Shown here: in pieces, positions 33,947 to 44,562 of the stretch | Numbering within the stretch: position 1 is the first letter of the stretch | How the letters are laid out: every line of letters starts with the position of its first letter | DNA from: Aricia agestis | Lineage: Eukaryota > Arthropoda > Insecta > Lepidoptera > Lycaenidae | Direction: 5' to 3' | Assembly (NCBI RefSeq): GCF_905147365.1 | Contig: NC_056422.1 | Span: 1,242,501-1,306,500, forward strand | Length of the DNA: 64,000 bases | The notes under the pieces: model-generated | Database searches by the model: none | What the model was told of the DNA's origin: nothing | The model's input: the letters and a program-made list of their open reading frames with translations, nothing else | Program-made: the position numbers and the translations under genes

Positions 33947-35535
33947 CTAGTCAAAACAAAATAAGGGCCACGCGTCTTTTTTGTCGTTGGAAGCGATTAC
34001 TTTCTTTTAATGTATTGTTTAAGTGGCTGACGGTTTATGATTGTGTTAGCACACGTGTTAGCAAAGATTTCTTAAGTACCCCACTTGGATATTTTTTTGA
34101 AATGGATAGTTTTGGACACTTTATTGTAACCACATGACTCTACCTGATTTTAAGACAGATTTTAAACTCATTTCAAATAAAGAATTCGTCAGGGGCAGTT
34201 AAAGTTTTGTTTTACTAGTGCCTTAATTATCATTTTGAGGACATCATGCAGATAATTCGACGACATATGGACTTAGCAACCGTATCTAGGGCCGTAACAT
34301 TACTGCAAGAAGGCCATTCACAGCGTTCTGTGGCGTTGCAGCTCGGTTTTTCTCGGCGAGCGATTCAAAATGCTTAGAATCGATTTCAAGAGACTGGGGC
34401 ACTAACCAGAAGACGAGGATCTGGTAGAGTAAGAGCAACCACCGCACAGGAGGACCGCTACGTGCGCTTGACGGCCCGTAGAGAGCGCGCCAGCACAGCC
34501 CGCTCTATACAAAACCGTCTGCGGCAGGCGACGGGAACCAGCGTCAGTGACCAAACGAATAGAAATCGGTTACACGAGGACCAGCAGTTCTCCAGAAGAC
34601 GATTAGTACGAATTCCCTTAACGAGTGCTCATCGGGCAAACCGATTATCGTTTGCCAGGCGGCATCTCGTATGGAATATGAGTGATTGGAGCAGAGTATT
34701 GTTCACTGACGAGTGCAAAGTGAAATTTTGTAGTGATGATCGTCGCATTAGAGTCTGGAGACGTGAAGGAGAGCGATTTTCCGATGTCTGCATACATGAA
34801 AGTGATAGATTTGGGGGTCCTAACGTTATGGTGTGGGAAGGAATCTCTGTCTGGCAGAACCGAGCTAGTGATTCTCAGTGGAGGTACGATAACGGCTCAG
34901 CGATACATCGAGGAGGTCATAGGACCCCACGTGGCCCCATATGCACACAGAGTTGGCGCAGGATTCCACCTAATGCACGACAATGCTCGCGCACACACAG
35001 CTAGAGCCACCAGGGAAGCCCTAGAGTCCGCTGGTATACAGGTCTTGCCCTGGCCTGCGAACAGTCCGGACCTGAATCCCATCGAGCACATGTGGGACAT
35101 CTTAAAACGAAAGGACCGAAGCACTGACCAACCCGTCCACAATGAGAGACAGCTGATCGACGTGCTGAAAAGAAGCTGGGAAGAAATTCCGCAAGAAACA
35201 ATTGTTCACCTTGTGGAGAGTGTACCTACAAGACTGGAAGAGTGCATTAGAAAACGAGGAGGCCATACCAGATATTAAAAAAAATAATAATAATTGAACA
35301 CCTTTTTATTTTTTTAGTTATTCAGTTATTTCTTTCTCTATAATTTTCCCTCAATATTTGATTTTTCGGTATAAGATGTTTTAAAATATTTTTTAAATCT
35401 ATTTTTTCATTAATTTAAGATTAATTAATTTAAAATTAATTAATATATCTAATTTATTCATTAATTTATCCTGTAATCGCATAAATTCTTGAGGGCACTT
35501 AAAAAACGTGGTGGCCCTTATTTTGTTTTGACTAG
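33947..35535 (+). mobile_element. Tc1-type DNA transposon, TA duplication
   Basis: Perfect 25-bp inverted ends, CTAGTCAAAACAAAATAAGG onward at 33947-33971 and the complement at 35511-35535. Complementarity continues imperfectly for about 12 more bases. The target is TA on both sides. It carries one transposase gene, which is broken. The length, about 1.6 kb, is normal for Tc1 elements. Confidence 0.92.
34246..35278 (+). pseudogene. Tc1-type DD34E transposase, stop and frameshift
   Basis: This would encode about 344 residues of a cut-and-paste transposase acting on the element's inverted ends. The N-terminal part looks like a paired-type helix-turn-helix (QEGHSQRSVALQLGFSRRAI). The catalytic triad can be read: TDE with Asp at codon 155, HDN with Asp at 34979-34981, and PIE with Glu at 35084-35086, 34 residues between the last two. 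Two lesions are visible: a TAG stop at 34375-34377 (codon 44), probably where a Trp belongs, and a frame change near 34846-34850, best explained by loss of two bases. Downstream of it the second frame runs on to the TAA at 35276. The rest is well conserved, so inactivation is not ancient. Confidence 0.93.
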
Positions 35536-35545
35536 TATATATAGA

Positions 35546-36050
35546 TTGAAGATTGATGGTAGATTGGGACTTGATGTCATTTAAATAGGCAGTTATTATA
35601 GATCTACAATATGTTGTTTCGTTCGCCAGCTATTTGACGAGTTTATAATATATGCGAATGCCTGTAATGAACTGAATATAGTCAAAAGTATAAGACCTTA
35701 AAATATATGAAGCAATAACATACTACCAATTACATTTCCCAAAAAACCTCGTTCAAGGCACTGACTCGAGTACGAATCGATAGCACTGCGACATAAAGCA
35801 CTCAGCCGATTTAAAATTCATAGTATTTGCTTGCGGCGAGCCGCTACAGTCACTCTGAAGCCAGTTCGCGTCCAATCTGTGTCGCCTCTAATTGTGAAAC
35901 TTGAACCTCCATTGGGTTACGAATGTCTCGGCACGTGTTTACTTCGAAAAGTCAAGCTTCGTTATTGAAGGAACACAAAGCACTTACAAATGTAACTAAG
36001 TTCTATTTTAGGATTCAAAGGGGTATAAGTACAAATTTTACTATACTACA
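35546..36050. other. No recognised feature
   Basis: Non-coding. Confidence 0.45.
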
Positions 36051-36258
36051 TCTTGTTAGCAACTTCAGTGAGCCATGATTAGTTTATAGTGCGGGAACTG
36101 AAGGAACTACATTTTCCGTTGAGAATACTAGCCTAAATCCTTTTCCGGGACACTAGTAGAAAAATCTACGTGCAAAACTCATCAAAATCGGTTTAGAGAT
36201 TTAAGTATGAAGAGATAAAGATAGGCAGAAACATTTCGCATTTGTAATATTAGTATCA
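36051..36258 (-). mobile_element. Decayed Helitron-like element, family H2
   Basis: The minus strand reads GATACTAATATTACAAATGC at the start. It keeps an AAACCGATTTTGATGAG block and a CGGAAAATGTAGTTCC segment. The 3' CTAG is not preserved. Confidence 0.45.
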
Positions 36259-36744
36259 TGGTAATAATAAAAAAATACGCGGTAATTTGGCCCAGCTGGA
36301 AACTTTAACACAAAGTAAATATAAAATAACAAAAGTAATAAAATATTTTTGTAAGCCTATAAATAATGTTTGTATGCCATCCATTTTACGTTCAAATTAT
36401 GATTTATGATGACAAAAAACAATATGGTTGAATATTTCATATTTTATATAGCTTTCGTACCAAAGTTGTCATAGAAAATGAGCAGTTAAATAATAAATGA
36501 GGCGAAAAATGACACAAAAATGATGGACGATTACTCATTAATACTTTATTGGTTGAATGTTGAAGTGAACAAGTAATATTATAAATCATTAGATAATAAG
36601 TAGTAAGTATATAAATAATATTTTATGAGTAACAACATAATATTGTCATTCGTATCGTATATTGCGTTATTTGCGTATACAGTACTTAATTTTTCTTTCA
36701 ATACAATGATTACAGACGGAGCCGAGAATTATATTATGATCATT
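36259..36744. other. No recognised feature
   Basis: AT-rich non-coding DNA. Confidence 0.45.
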
Positions 36745-36755
36745 ATATGATTCTC

Positions 36756-37099
36756 AACGCCTCCGTGGTCCAGTGGTTAAGAGCGTGGCTCTTGACTCGG
36801 AGGTCGTGGGTTTGATTCCCGCGTTGGAAACATGTTTTTTCCAAGTTTGGTTAGGACAATGCTGGTTGATCACCTGATTGTCTGACAAGTAAGACGATTC
36901 ATGCGTCGGATGGGCATGTAAAAAGTCGGTCCTGCGCCTGACCTCTCGCCAGTCATGTCTTCCGTCCCATTGGGTTATGAGAGTAAAGTAATAGAGAGTG
37001 CTCTTGTGTACTGCGCACACACTTGAGCACTATAAAATTACTCCTGCGTACCTCTCGTACTCCACCGTCACCGAAACCGGTGTGGGGGGTATTATTATA
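36756..37099 (+). mobile_element. tRNA-derived SINE, family U, full length with 11-bp duplication
   Basis: The head has the RNA polymerase III A box TGGTCCAGTGGTTAAGAGCG and B box GTGGGTTTGATTCCC. The body continues with TTTGGTTAGGACAATGCTGG and ends GGTGTGGGGGGTATTATT. It is flanked by the direct repeat ATATGATTCTC (36745-36755 and 37100-37110), the mark of LINE-driven insertion. The tRNA-like head is not a functional tRNA. The minus ORF over it (36754-37020) is fortuitous. Confidence 0.92.
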
Positions 37100-37110
37100 A
37101 TATGATTCTC

Positions 37111-37926
37111 CAAATTTAGGCCCACTGAACCTATGTTGGAACAGATTCGTCCGTTCTCAATGTACCTCTGACAAAAGGGATCCCATTTATTTCAAATTAA
37201 ATCCCATCCTATACCTGATAAAAGGGGATTTCCTCTCATTCATCCCAAATATACCATTACGGAAATAACGTTAATTATCCCGTAAAAGCCTAACTTTATG
37301 CATAGCAACCGCGGCGACTGTTGCCAACTGCGGTATCAAACCGACTTGGCAACTGCACTTTATTATATAAAGCCTCGGCACCGTGAACACTTTCCTTTTA
37401 GCATCAAACAACTAAACGCTGACGTCGCCAAAAAGTTATGCTATGAGATCATGAAGTTTATCATGAAATAGTAGCAATGAATTTTTTCATTTCTTTTTTC
37501 ATGAAGAGTAATTCCCTTCCTGGGAAAATGCCTGGTCGACAATGTCAATTTTAAAATATTGTTGAAACCACAGACGTAAAAAAAGTACGGACGTAACCTT
37601 CTCTAATCACGAGTGAAGCCTAGTTATGGCCGCCCGTGTAGGACGTGTGCGTGATATGAGGGTTGCCATATAAATCATAAATTTCCCTACTTTTAAATTT
37701 TGTAAACTCAGACAAGTTAAATGTATTTTTTATACTTAAACATATTTTTATGTTTTTTTCGCTTCAGAAATGTAAGCGGTTGTTAAAGATGTCATAATGA
37801 AAATATTATTTTTATGACACTATAGATAGAAAAAAAACACATATTACGTACAGAGAAGTATATTATTTACATAACATTATTAGTAATAATGATTATGTAC
37901 AAACATTTACAATAATAAAATTATTA
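37111..37926. other. No recognised feature
   Basis: Non-coding. Confidence 0.45.
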
Positions 37927-38060
37927 CTAGCTATTTGACCGAGCTTTGCTCGGTATTCGATAAAACACGAATAAAATGACATTTTCTAAAAATAATTCCT
38001 AGCTAGACAGATTTATCGCCCCCGAAACCTATATAAGAAACCTGTATACGAAAAGATATA
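37927..38060 (-). mobile_element. Helitron-like 3' end, distinct family
   Basis: On the minus strand the perfect hairpin ACCGAGC-AAA-GCTCGGT is followed by CAAATAG and CTAG|T, a textbook Helitron terminus. The 5' end was not located. Confidence 0.6.
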
Positions 38061-38334
38061 AGATACTTAAGTCCCGTAACCCGTTTCATCAAACAATCAA
38101 GTAATGTTAAATAAATAATGGCTTGTTAAATCAGTTAACGGCCTGTTAGAGCTATCGAGAGTTCTACCATGCGCTAACGTCAAATCAAATCACCTAACAT
38201 GGTGTTAAATTTATTCCTGGTCTAGAGGTCCATTCAATATTTTCATTCCTACTAGGTCTCAATGACGCTCGGGTGACTACACCAATAGCACCTTCCCTCC
38301 CCTACTACTGAAGGAAATCTAAGACAACAATTTT
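38061..38334. other. No recognised feature
   Basis: Non-coding; may hold the unlocated 5' part of the preceding Helitron. Confidence 0.35.
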
Positions 38335-38598
38335 ATCTATGGACGCTTCACACCACGTCAGTCTGACCCCGTGCTAAGTACCTGAAGGACTTGTGTTACG
38401 GGTACCAGACAACGGAAATATATTTATTACTGTTATACTATACATATATTTAAGATTTTTATTATATGATACACATATTTAATACACACCCATGACCCAG
38501 GAACTTTGAAAACTTTTTGTTCCGTCGGCAGGATTCGAACCCGCGACCCCCGGCTTGAGCCACCGACAGCCCACCCACTGAGCCACAGAGGTCGTCAA
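38335..38598 (-). mobile_element. tRNA-derived SINE, family T, copy 1
   Basis: The minus strand starts GACGACCTCTGTGGCTCAGT (A box region), has GGTCGCGGGTTCGAATCC (B box), and ends CGTGGTGTGAAGCGTCCATA. The same unit is complete at 52597 (minus) and 56702 (plus). Confidence 0.88.
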
Positions 38599-38634
38599 AC
38601 AACAGTTATATCCACTTTTGTAAATTAAGAAATG

Positions 38635-38998
38635 AATAGGGGTGTAGACTATTTTTAGGAAATATATTTATTTTACAGATGTACCATCAAGGAAGTTGAT
38701 TCCTATGCAACTGACAGACCAACGTTATTTGGTCGAATACTTATGTCAATTCAATGTTAATTGTGATCTGTCGGCTGGGTTTGACGTAACGCAACCAAAC
38801 TACTTATGTCCCCGATTTGCATAGGAATCAACTTCTCTGATAGTACATAAGTATTTTGTTACACCTAAAAATATGTATAATAAATAAATACACTCTTATT
38901 TCAATAAAAAAAATCACTTATTAAATATAAAAAATATACAAACTCTGAAAAAAAACAATAATTTGTATTAGATTTCGTTTACTGTCTACACCCCTATT
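38635..38998. mobile_element. Outer element with 15-bp inverted ends, enclosing a MITE
   Basis: AATAGGGGTGTAGAC at 38635-38649 is mirrored exactly at 38984-38998. A second inverted-repeat element lies inside (38680-38847), so this is a nested pair or one element with two layers of repeats. Confidence 0.6.
38680..38847. mobile_element. 168-bp MITE
   Basis: The ends TGTACCATCAAGGAAGTTGA and the imperfect complement (31 bp, a few mismatches) enclose a short interior with GACAGACCAACG. It is non-coding. Confidence 0.75.
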
Positions 38999-39660
38999 AT
39001 TGTATTCCTGCCTAATTACTGGTCAATAGTATGCTAAATACTTACATAACACTAATTAATGACAATAAAATTAATTATTTGATTATTTAAAAATAATTTA
39101 AAATTTTCCCCGGTTTGGGGAAAATTTCCCCACTTTGTTATGGACATTACTGACCTGTTGAAGTTGAATTAATATTTACATTATTTTATCAAAATACTTT
39201 AAAAATATGTTATCTTACCTATGAAATATTATTCCTTGATGTTTTTTGTGTAAGGTTGTATTGTTCTTGCACCATTTTACAACACAAGATGGCATATTTA
39301 TTTTTATTTATGAATGACAAAGATGTGTCACCGCGATGCAGTCTAATTGCGTAATGGCGGTACGATCGGCTTATTACAGTGCGAGTGTTTGTGCAAGATG
39401 TGTACATATGATCGCCTGGGCTTATTAAGGGTGCTTCACTCATTTCTTAATGGCGATCCGTCCGTATTTTTTTTACGTCCGTGGTTGAAACCATTAATTA
39501 TTGTTACCATATTGTAGCTACACAAAGATTAGTGAACAATATGATAATAGCTACTTATTCTCATTAAATTATATAAAGAAGAATTGATAAATTGCATTAA
39601 ATAGTCAATTGAGCCAATTTTGATGAAGACACAGATATGGAGTAGACCGTTTTAAGATCA
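38999..39660. other. No recognised feature
   Basis: AT-rich non-coding DNA; GGGGAAAATTTTCCCC-like inverted pieces lie near 39110-39130. Confidence 0.45.
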
Positions 39661-39900
39661 GCTTACACGGGCAATAATTTCGGCAATAATTGCTTGGCGA
39701 CACGAATGGAGTGATCTGGAGCAATATGGAGCAATTTATTTCATATCAATGTCATGTCGCTCAAATATTCGATGGCCACATCACTCAATGTTGTATTGCG
39801 CAATATTGCTGCTTGTTGCCGCAAATTGCTTGATGTAGTCGTGACGTCAAAGTTGACGAGAATTGACTGGAGTTGAGCAATTTTACTTGCCCGTATAAGC
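39661..39900. mobile_element. 240-bp MITE with GCTTACACGGGCAA ends
   Basis: GCTTACACGGGCAATAATT on the left and TTGCCCGTATAAGC on the right are near-complementary. The interior repeats GCAATATGGAGCAATTT-like words. No ORF. Confidence 0.65.
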
Positions 39901-39927
39901 GCACCATTACATCTAGGATTTCGTAGG

Positions 39928-39986
39928 AATGAAATAGAATGGTATCATAATATAACGGTAGTATTATGATACCATTCTATTTCATT
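39928..39986. repeat. 24-bp perfect inverted repeat
   Basis: AATGAAATAGAATGGTATCA onward (39928-39951) is mirrored at 39963-39986, with an 11-base spacer. Confidence 0.9.
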
Positions 39987-40340
39987 ACTCTGAAAACACA
40001 AACATCCACCGTTCGAAAATATACGTTCAGAAATATAACACAACACCTAGAACGGCTCATCATACTAAACTTAGCAATTTACCACAGCCAGCTGAACCCA
40101 CGGCTAGCGTCTAGACTCTTTAATAGCACTCCTCAGTATACCCAAGAGAGAAATCTGGTGATTTGAAAAAAACAGTAAGTGATTCTTTTGTTTTTATCCA
40201 TTAACTGGTATTGATTTGATGGCTCCCAGTATAATTATTGCAAATGATCCTAGTTCTTGATATTTAAAAACAACTCTATGAAAAACCATCTAAATTGGTT
40301 TAGCTGTATGTTCCAAGGATGAAAATGCAGCAGGCAGAAT
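39987..40340. other. No recognised feature
   Basis: Non-coding; a 66-codon ORF (39966-40166) partly in the palindrome is not supported. Confidence 0.4.
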
Positions 40341-40558
40341 AGCTTTGTCCACACTGTGCCTTTTTCTGTTCATCAAGGGCATGCGTTATAGCGCAGTCAA
40401 CAGCGAACGTGAGGCATGCCCGCGACGCATGCCTTCTGACCGTATCCAAAACTTCAAATATTGGCGTTGCGTTCCTTGGCGCATTCAATTTTTGAATGCG
40501 CCAATATGAAAGTTGATGACGAAAATTGAAGATGAAAGTGCACAGTGTGGACGTAGCT
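40341..40558 (-). mobile_element. MITE family V, copy 1
   Basis: The ends AGCTTTGTCCACACTGTGCC and GCACAGTGTGGACGTAGCT are inverted. The inner part carries CAAGGGCATGCGTTATAGCG and GCATTCAATTTTTGAATGCG. Copies in the opposite orientation are at 51088 and 59300. Confidence 0.82.
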
Positions 40559-40794
40559 AATTAAAGACATATAGTGAGGATATTTCACTCAATTAAATCT
40601 TATTATATAAATGATACTTAAAATATTGTAATCGTGTTAGTTTAGATGAGAGCCCTAATTTTCGCAATAACTCTTAATGAGAAACTATAAAATCTAATAA
40701 GTTTTATATCATCATAAATTAAACATATGCGTAGTAAAGCGCTAAAATATTCACAGCGTTAATCTTTAATTACGGCAAAGTACAACTTAGAAAA

Positions 40795-42372
40795 TCTATA
40801 CTAATATTATAAAGCTGAAGAGTTTCTTTGTTTGAACGCGCAAATATCAGCAACTACTAGTCCGATTTGAAAAATACTTTCAGTGTTAGCCCTTCAGTAA
40901 GTGCCAAAATCTTTGCAAAAATGTAGGGTACGTGGTTTGCAAAAAAAAAATGGCACCCGGCCTACCCCCTTTGTACAAATAATGTAATAACCTTACATCT
41001 AATCCATATTTTATGTTTGTGTGAAAAATATTATAATATATGTTAAATTTTCTATCTATCAAGCCATCATAATATAGTATTTAGTCAGATGTGATATTTG
41101 TCTCATCACTGTAAACTTTGAAATCTATGTTTCTAACTATTTCGCAACAAATATATTAATACATTATTATAATCTCAATAACACAGAGCTATACAAACTG
41201 TTTATGTAAACAATTCTTTGAAATAACTTAACTTGTTATCAATAAACAGATAAGAGATAAGAGTAATAAAAACCGGTTTTGGTATTATACACAAGCAAAC
41301 TTCGTCCTTAGTGCAATACAAATAAAGTTCAAAATGGCCGCGGCCGGCAAAAAGCCGTTATAAATAGGTAATTTTTATCTTGATTATTTTACTAAAACGA
41401 TACTATTATATACTATTACTAGGATCTAAATCGTTTTGTACACGATAATATACGCTTTTAACGTCAATTATTTACAAAAATATTAAACAAATCGCGTTCA
41501 AATCACATAAATAACAACCAAATTTTCTCGTGTAAACTAGAAGTTATTACGATGTAAGTATTTCTTTCAAATGATTATCTAAAACTATTTATAAATTATA
41601 ATTAATAAATTAAACTATTTTACTACTTACATTCGTTAAATCCATCAATAATATCAAACAAACAACACAACATGGCAGAACACACACGAAAAATTCACGA
41701 TTTTCAAATGACTGACAAATATTCGTCGACCACAGATTGTATAATATTTTGCATTCAGAATGTGGCAAATTTATCGTAGATCATAACTAACCAAACTTCT
41801 TCATACAAAAGTAGTCTCTAAGTCAACGAAATACGTAATTCAATCGAACGAAAGAGCGCGGCCACATCCGGCCGCTTGGGTGTAGACGGAATGGCTGCAG
41901 TATAATCTGTGGCGGCCGGATCCGGCCGCTTGGGGATTAAAAGGTTAGATAGTCCATTTATCGAGGAATGCTATAGGGCCATAGGCTATATTTTATCAAG
42001 CTAATAGGAGCGAAGAAATAGAGGACAATGTGGAAAAAATGGGGGGAAATTATTTGAAAGGGCTTATTTGAACGCACAAATCTCAGGAACTACTGGTCTG
42101 ATTTGAAAAATTATTTCAGCGTTAGATAGCCCATTTATCGAGGATATTATAAGCTATATTTTATCACGCTATAAGAAATAGAGGAAAATGTGGAAAAACG
42201 GGGGAAATTATTTGAAAGGGCTCATCTCACGAACTACTGGAGCATTTTTTTTGTTATTGTTATTTGGCACACATAAGAAGTAGACCACGTGAAGGATCAT
42301 AGGCTATTTTTGTGACATAATTTGTCTGTGAAATATTTAACTTACGCGGGCGAAGCCGCGTGGAACGTCTAG
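40795..42372 (+). mobile_element. Helitron-like element, family H1, split by about 1 kb of extra DNA
   Basis: The 5' part (40795-40889) starts TCTATACTAATATTATAAAG. The 3' part resumes at about 41944 with GTTAGATAGTCCATTTATCG and ends CGTGGAACGT, CTAG (42369-42372), T. Compared with 12797 and 22855, about 1050 bp are inserted at GTTAG. A block of about 120 bp (GTTAGATAG ... GAAAGGGCT) is duplicated in the 3' part. The insert contains no convincing ORF and ends with the palindrome GCGGCCGGATCCGGCCGC (41913-41930). Confidence 0.6.
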
Positions 42373-43705
42373 TCTCTAATAACTAGATTACAAAGGTTCG
42401 ACATCGTAGAAAAAATGTTAAGTAACTTTTTAAATAGCTTTCCAGCTTTCCTACAAAAGGCAACATGATTTAAGATAAAAGGCAAATTTAAAAAAGAAAA
42501 TGATGGAAAATATTGTGTTAATTTTTGTTAGGGAAAAATTAGTCATCATATTGTATAATTATAAGTATTGTGTACCAAGGAAAATGTTAATCATCTTATA
42601 AGATCGTGAGTGGCATACGACAGACAATTTAGCTGAAATGTTTCTACATTAGATGAGTAAATTATTTCGTTCATTGAAACTCATAACAATATGAAATGAA
42701 ATTCATAATCTCTCTGAATACACCTCATTCATTCATTCAGTGTTTTAATATTCATTGGGTTTACTAATTACTTTTATGAGGATCCCATCATTTTTTTTTT
42801 GGAAAAGCACAAAATTACTTTTAGCGCAGATACAATATATATTAGATTTATTGATTAAATTTTTAAGCGGAGAGAGCATTACGTAACCTTACCTCTAGAT
42901 AAAGTTTTGGAGTGGAAAATTCTTCAGCGCACTTTTTTGGGAAGAATGTTAGGACACTAATTCATCAGATCGAAAATGTGTAAGTAGACAGCCGGCGCGG
43001 CGTCGGAGAGAATGTTTCATCTTTCCCCTTTCTACCGTGCGACGAGAAAGTATGCCTTCCTGATATATAGTTTTCACAATTGACGACATTACCAAGACGG
43101 CCACCTGCTCGTGTTTATTCTCGTAGTGGCGTACCCAGGCGATAGCGGACATTGACCTCCTACCAAAAAACTTCTCACGTTTCAACGTATTCTATACAAA
43201 TAGCGACAATGAAGTGATGTTTCTAGTACTAGGGCAATATCTTATTTTGCCTCCTAGACTAGAAAGATCAATGACCGCTGGTGCCATCTTATTTCATTTT
43301 GACTATAAGAGAAAAGAAAGCACTCCAACCAACACAAACCAGCGAACGGTTAAGACATTTACAAAGCATTTATGTGGTATCTACAACCTAAACTGTGCAT
43401 CTGACAGTACGCTAGACGTCTTTTTAATTAAAACTCCTAAAAATCTCCCCCGTCTGGGCGCAGACCTGAGAACTGTCACTTCCCCAAACTTTAAGTCTTT
43501 TTGGAAGTCGGATTAAAAACTTTTCAGGTGTTCCTTTATCCTAAAAAGTTTTCTATAAATAAAAGCGTGACACATGGGCAAAATACATACAGAAATTGTC
43601 TATGTGTGTTTTTTGTAAGTTTTCTTTCTCTAACTTAAGCCATTTAAAAAAAAACGACTTTGGCTAAACAATAATAGCAGGATGTTTCACGAATGTGCGC
43701 GGTTT
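42373..43705. other. No recognised feature
   Basis: Non-coding. A 78-codon minus ORF (42949-43185) and a 100-codon plus ORF (43214-43516) show no domain. Confidence 0.4.
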
Positions 43706-44034
43706 CTTAAGAGTCCGGGTGCCATCGCAATTCTCATACAAACGTAATACCAAGATAATTTCCCATACGAGAATATTGACCATATTTGAGTTTTTATTCA
43801 GCTTAAGATAGTAATTACCTAGGTTCCTATAAAAAATTACAATATTTACATACAACATTGTAATCGTTCATATTTTTTGGAATGTAAATATTTTGCAGTG
43901 AATCTTTGTACAGGAACCTAGGTAATTACTATCTTAAGCTGAATAATAACTCATATATGGTAAATATTCTCGTATGGGAAATGATCTTGGTATTACGTTT
44001 GTATGAGAACTGCGATGACACCCGGAGTCTTAAG
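43706..44034. mobile_element. Foldback element with 123-bp arms
   Basis: The left arm 43706-43828 (CTTAAGAGTCCGGGTGCCAT onward) and right arm 43912-44034 are inverted copies with few mismatches, equal in length, around an 83-bp spacer. The minus ORF in the left arm is not a gene. Confidence 0.85.
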
Positions 44035-44562
44035 GATAAGGACTAGCTATGTAACTTTTTTCCCCCCAGAATCACTCTACCCGCAAAAATTAATTTCAAA
44101 GTGGCGTTGCTGGAAAACCAATTATTATTATGTCACAATAAACATACAAAATTGTTTCCTTTTAAATATAAAAGATATTCATAACATCCTACATCGAATC
44201 CAAATCCAAAACACGTTCTTTTCAAATCCATTGTGTCAGGGCAAACAACGAAATCTGTAGTATAACAAGTATGAACCGAAAAAAAAACCCGATAACTCCC
44301 TTTCATACATTTTTACAGTAATAAGACTCATTATTTCCAAACACGCACCGCCAACGTTGAATAAAAATCGCCCTTATTACAATAGCATAAAAGTTAATTC
44401 TCGCTGCACTCACGAAACTACACACGTTCGAATTTTTTCACTCGATGGGCGAGTCTCAGAATTTTAACGAGATACTTGGCTCAATTCAGTGTAGCATAAT
44501 GTGAAGTTTTTCCGACTGCGGCTAAAACAAAATGAAAGCAATGTTTGGCAATTTATGGTATA
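44035..44562. other. No recognised feature
   Basis: Non-coding; an 85-codon ORF (44003-44260) is not supported. Confidence 0.4.

Larger units (their letters stand above)
33720..35545 (-). mobile_element. Helitron-like element, family H4, interrupted by Tc1
   Basis: The minus-strand start TCTATATATA lies right of the Tc1 element. The rest (CAAAGGTGACTGACTGACAT ... GCGAGCGAAGCCGCGGGC) lies left of it. The second H4 copy at 53485-53719 is uninterrupted and shows the pre-insertion arrangement. The 3' end is CTCG instead of CTAG. Confidence 0.55.

Noticed and set aside
34897..35201. Minus-strand ORFs inside the Tc1 element
   Set aside because: They are shadows of the conserved DD34E transposase frame.
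36756..36835. tRNA gene on the plus strand
   Set aside because: A and B boxes are present, but the acceptor stem does not pair, and a SINE body with an 11-bp target duplication follows. The heads at 24020-24085, 38510-38598, 49970-50050, 52790-52861 and 56702-56775 were rejected for the same reason.
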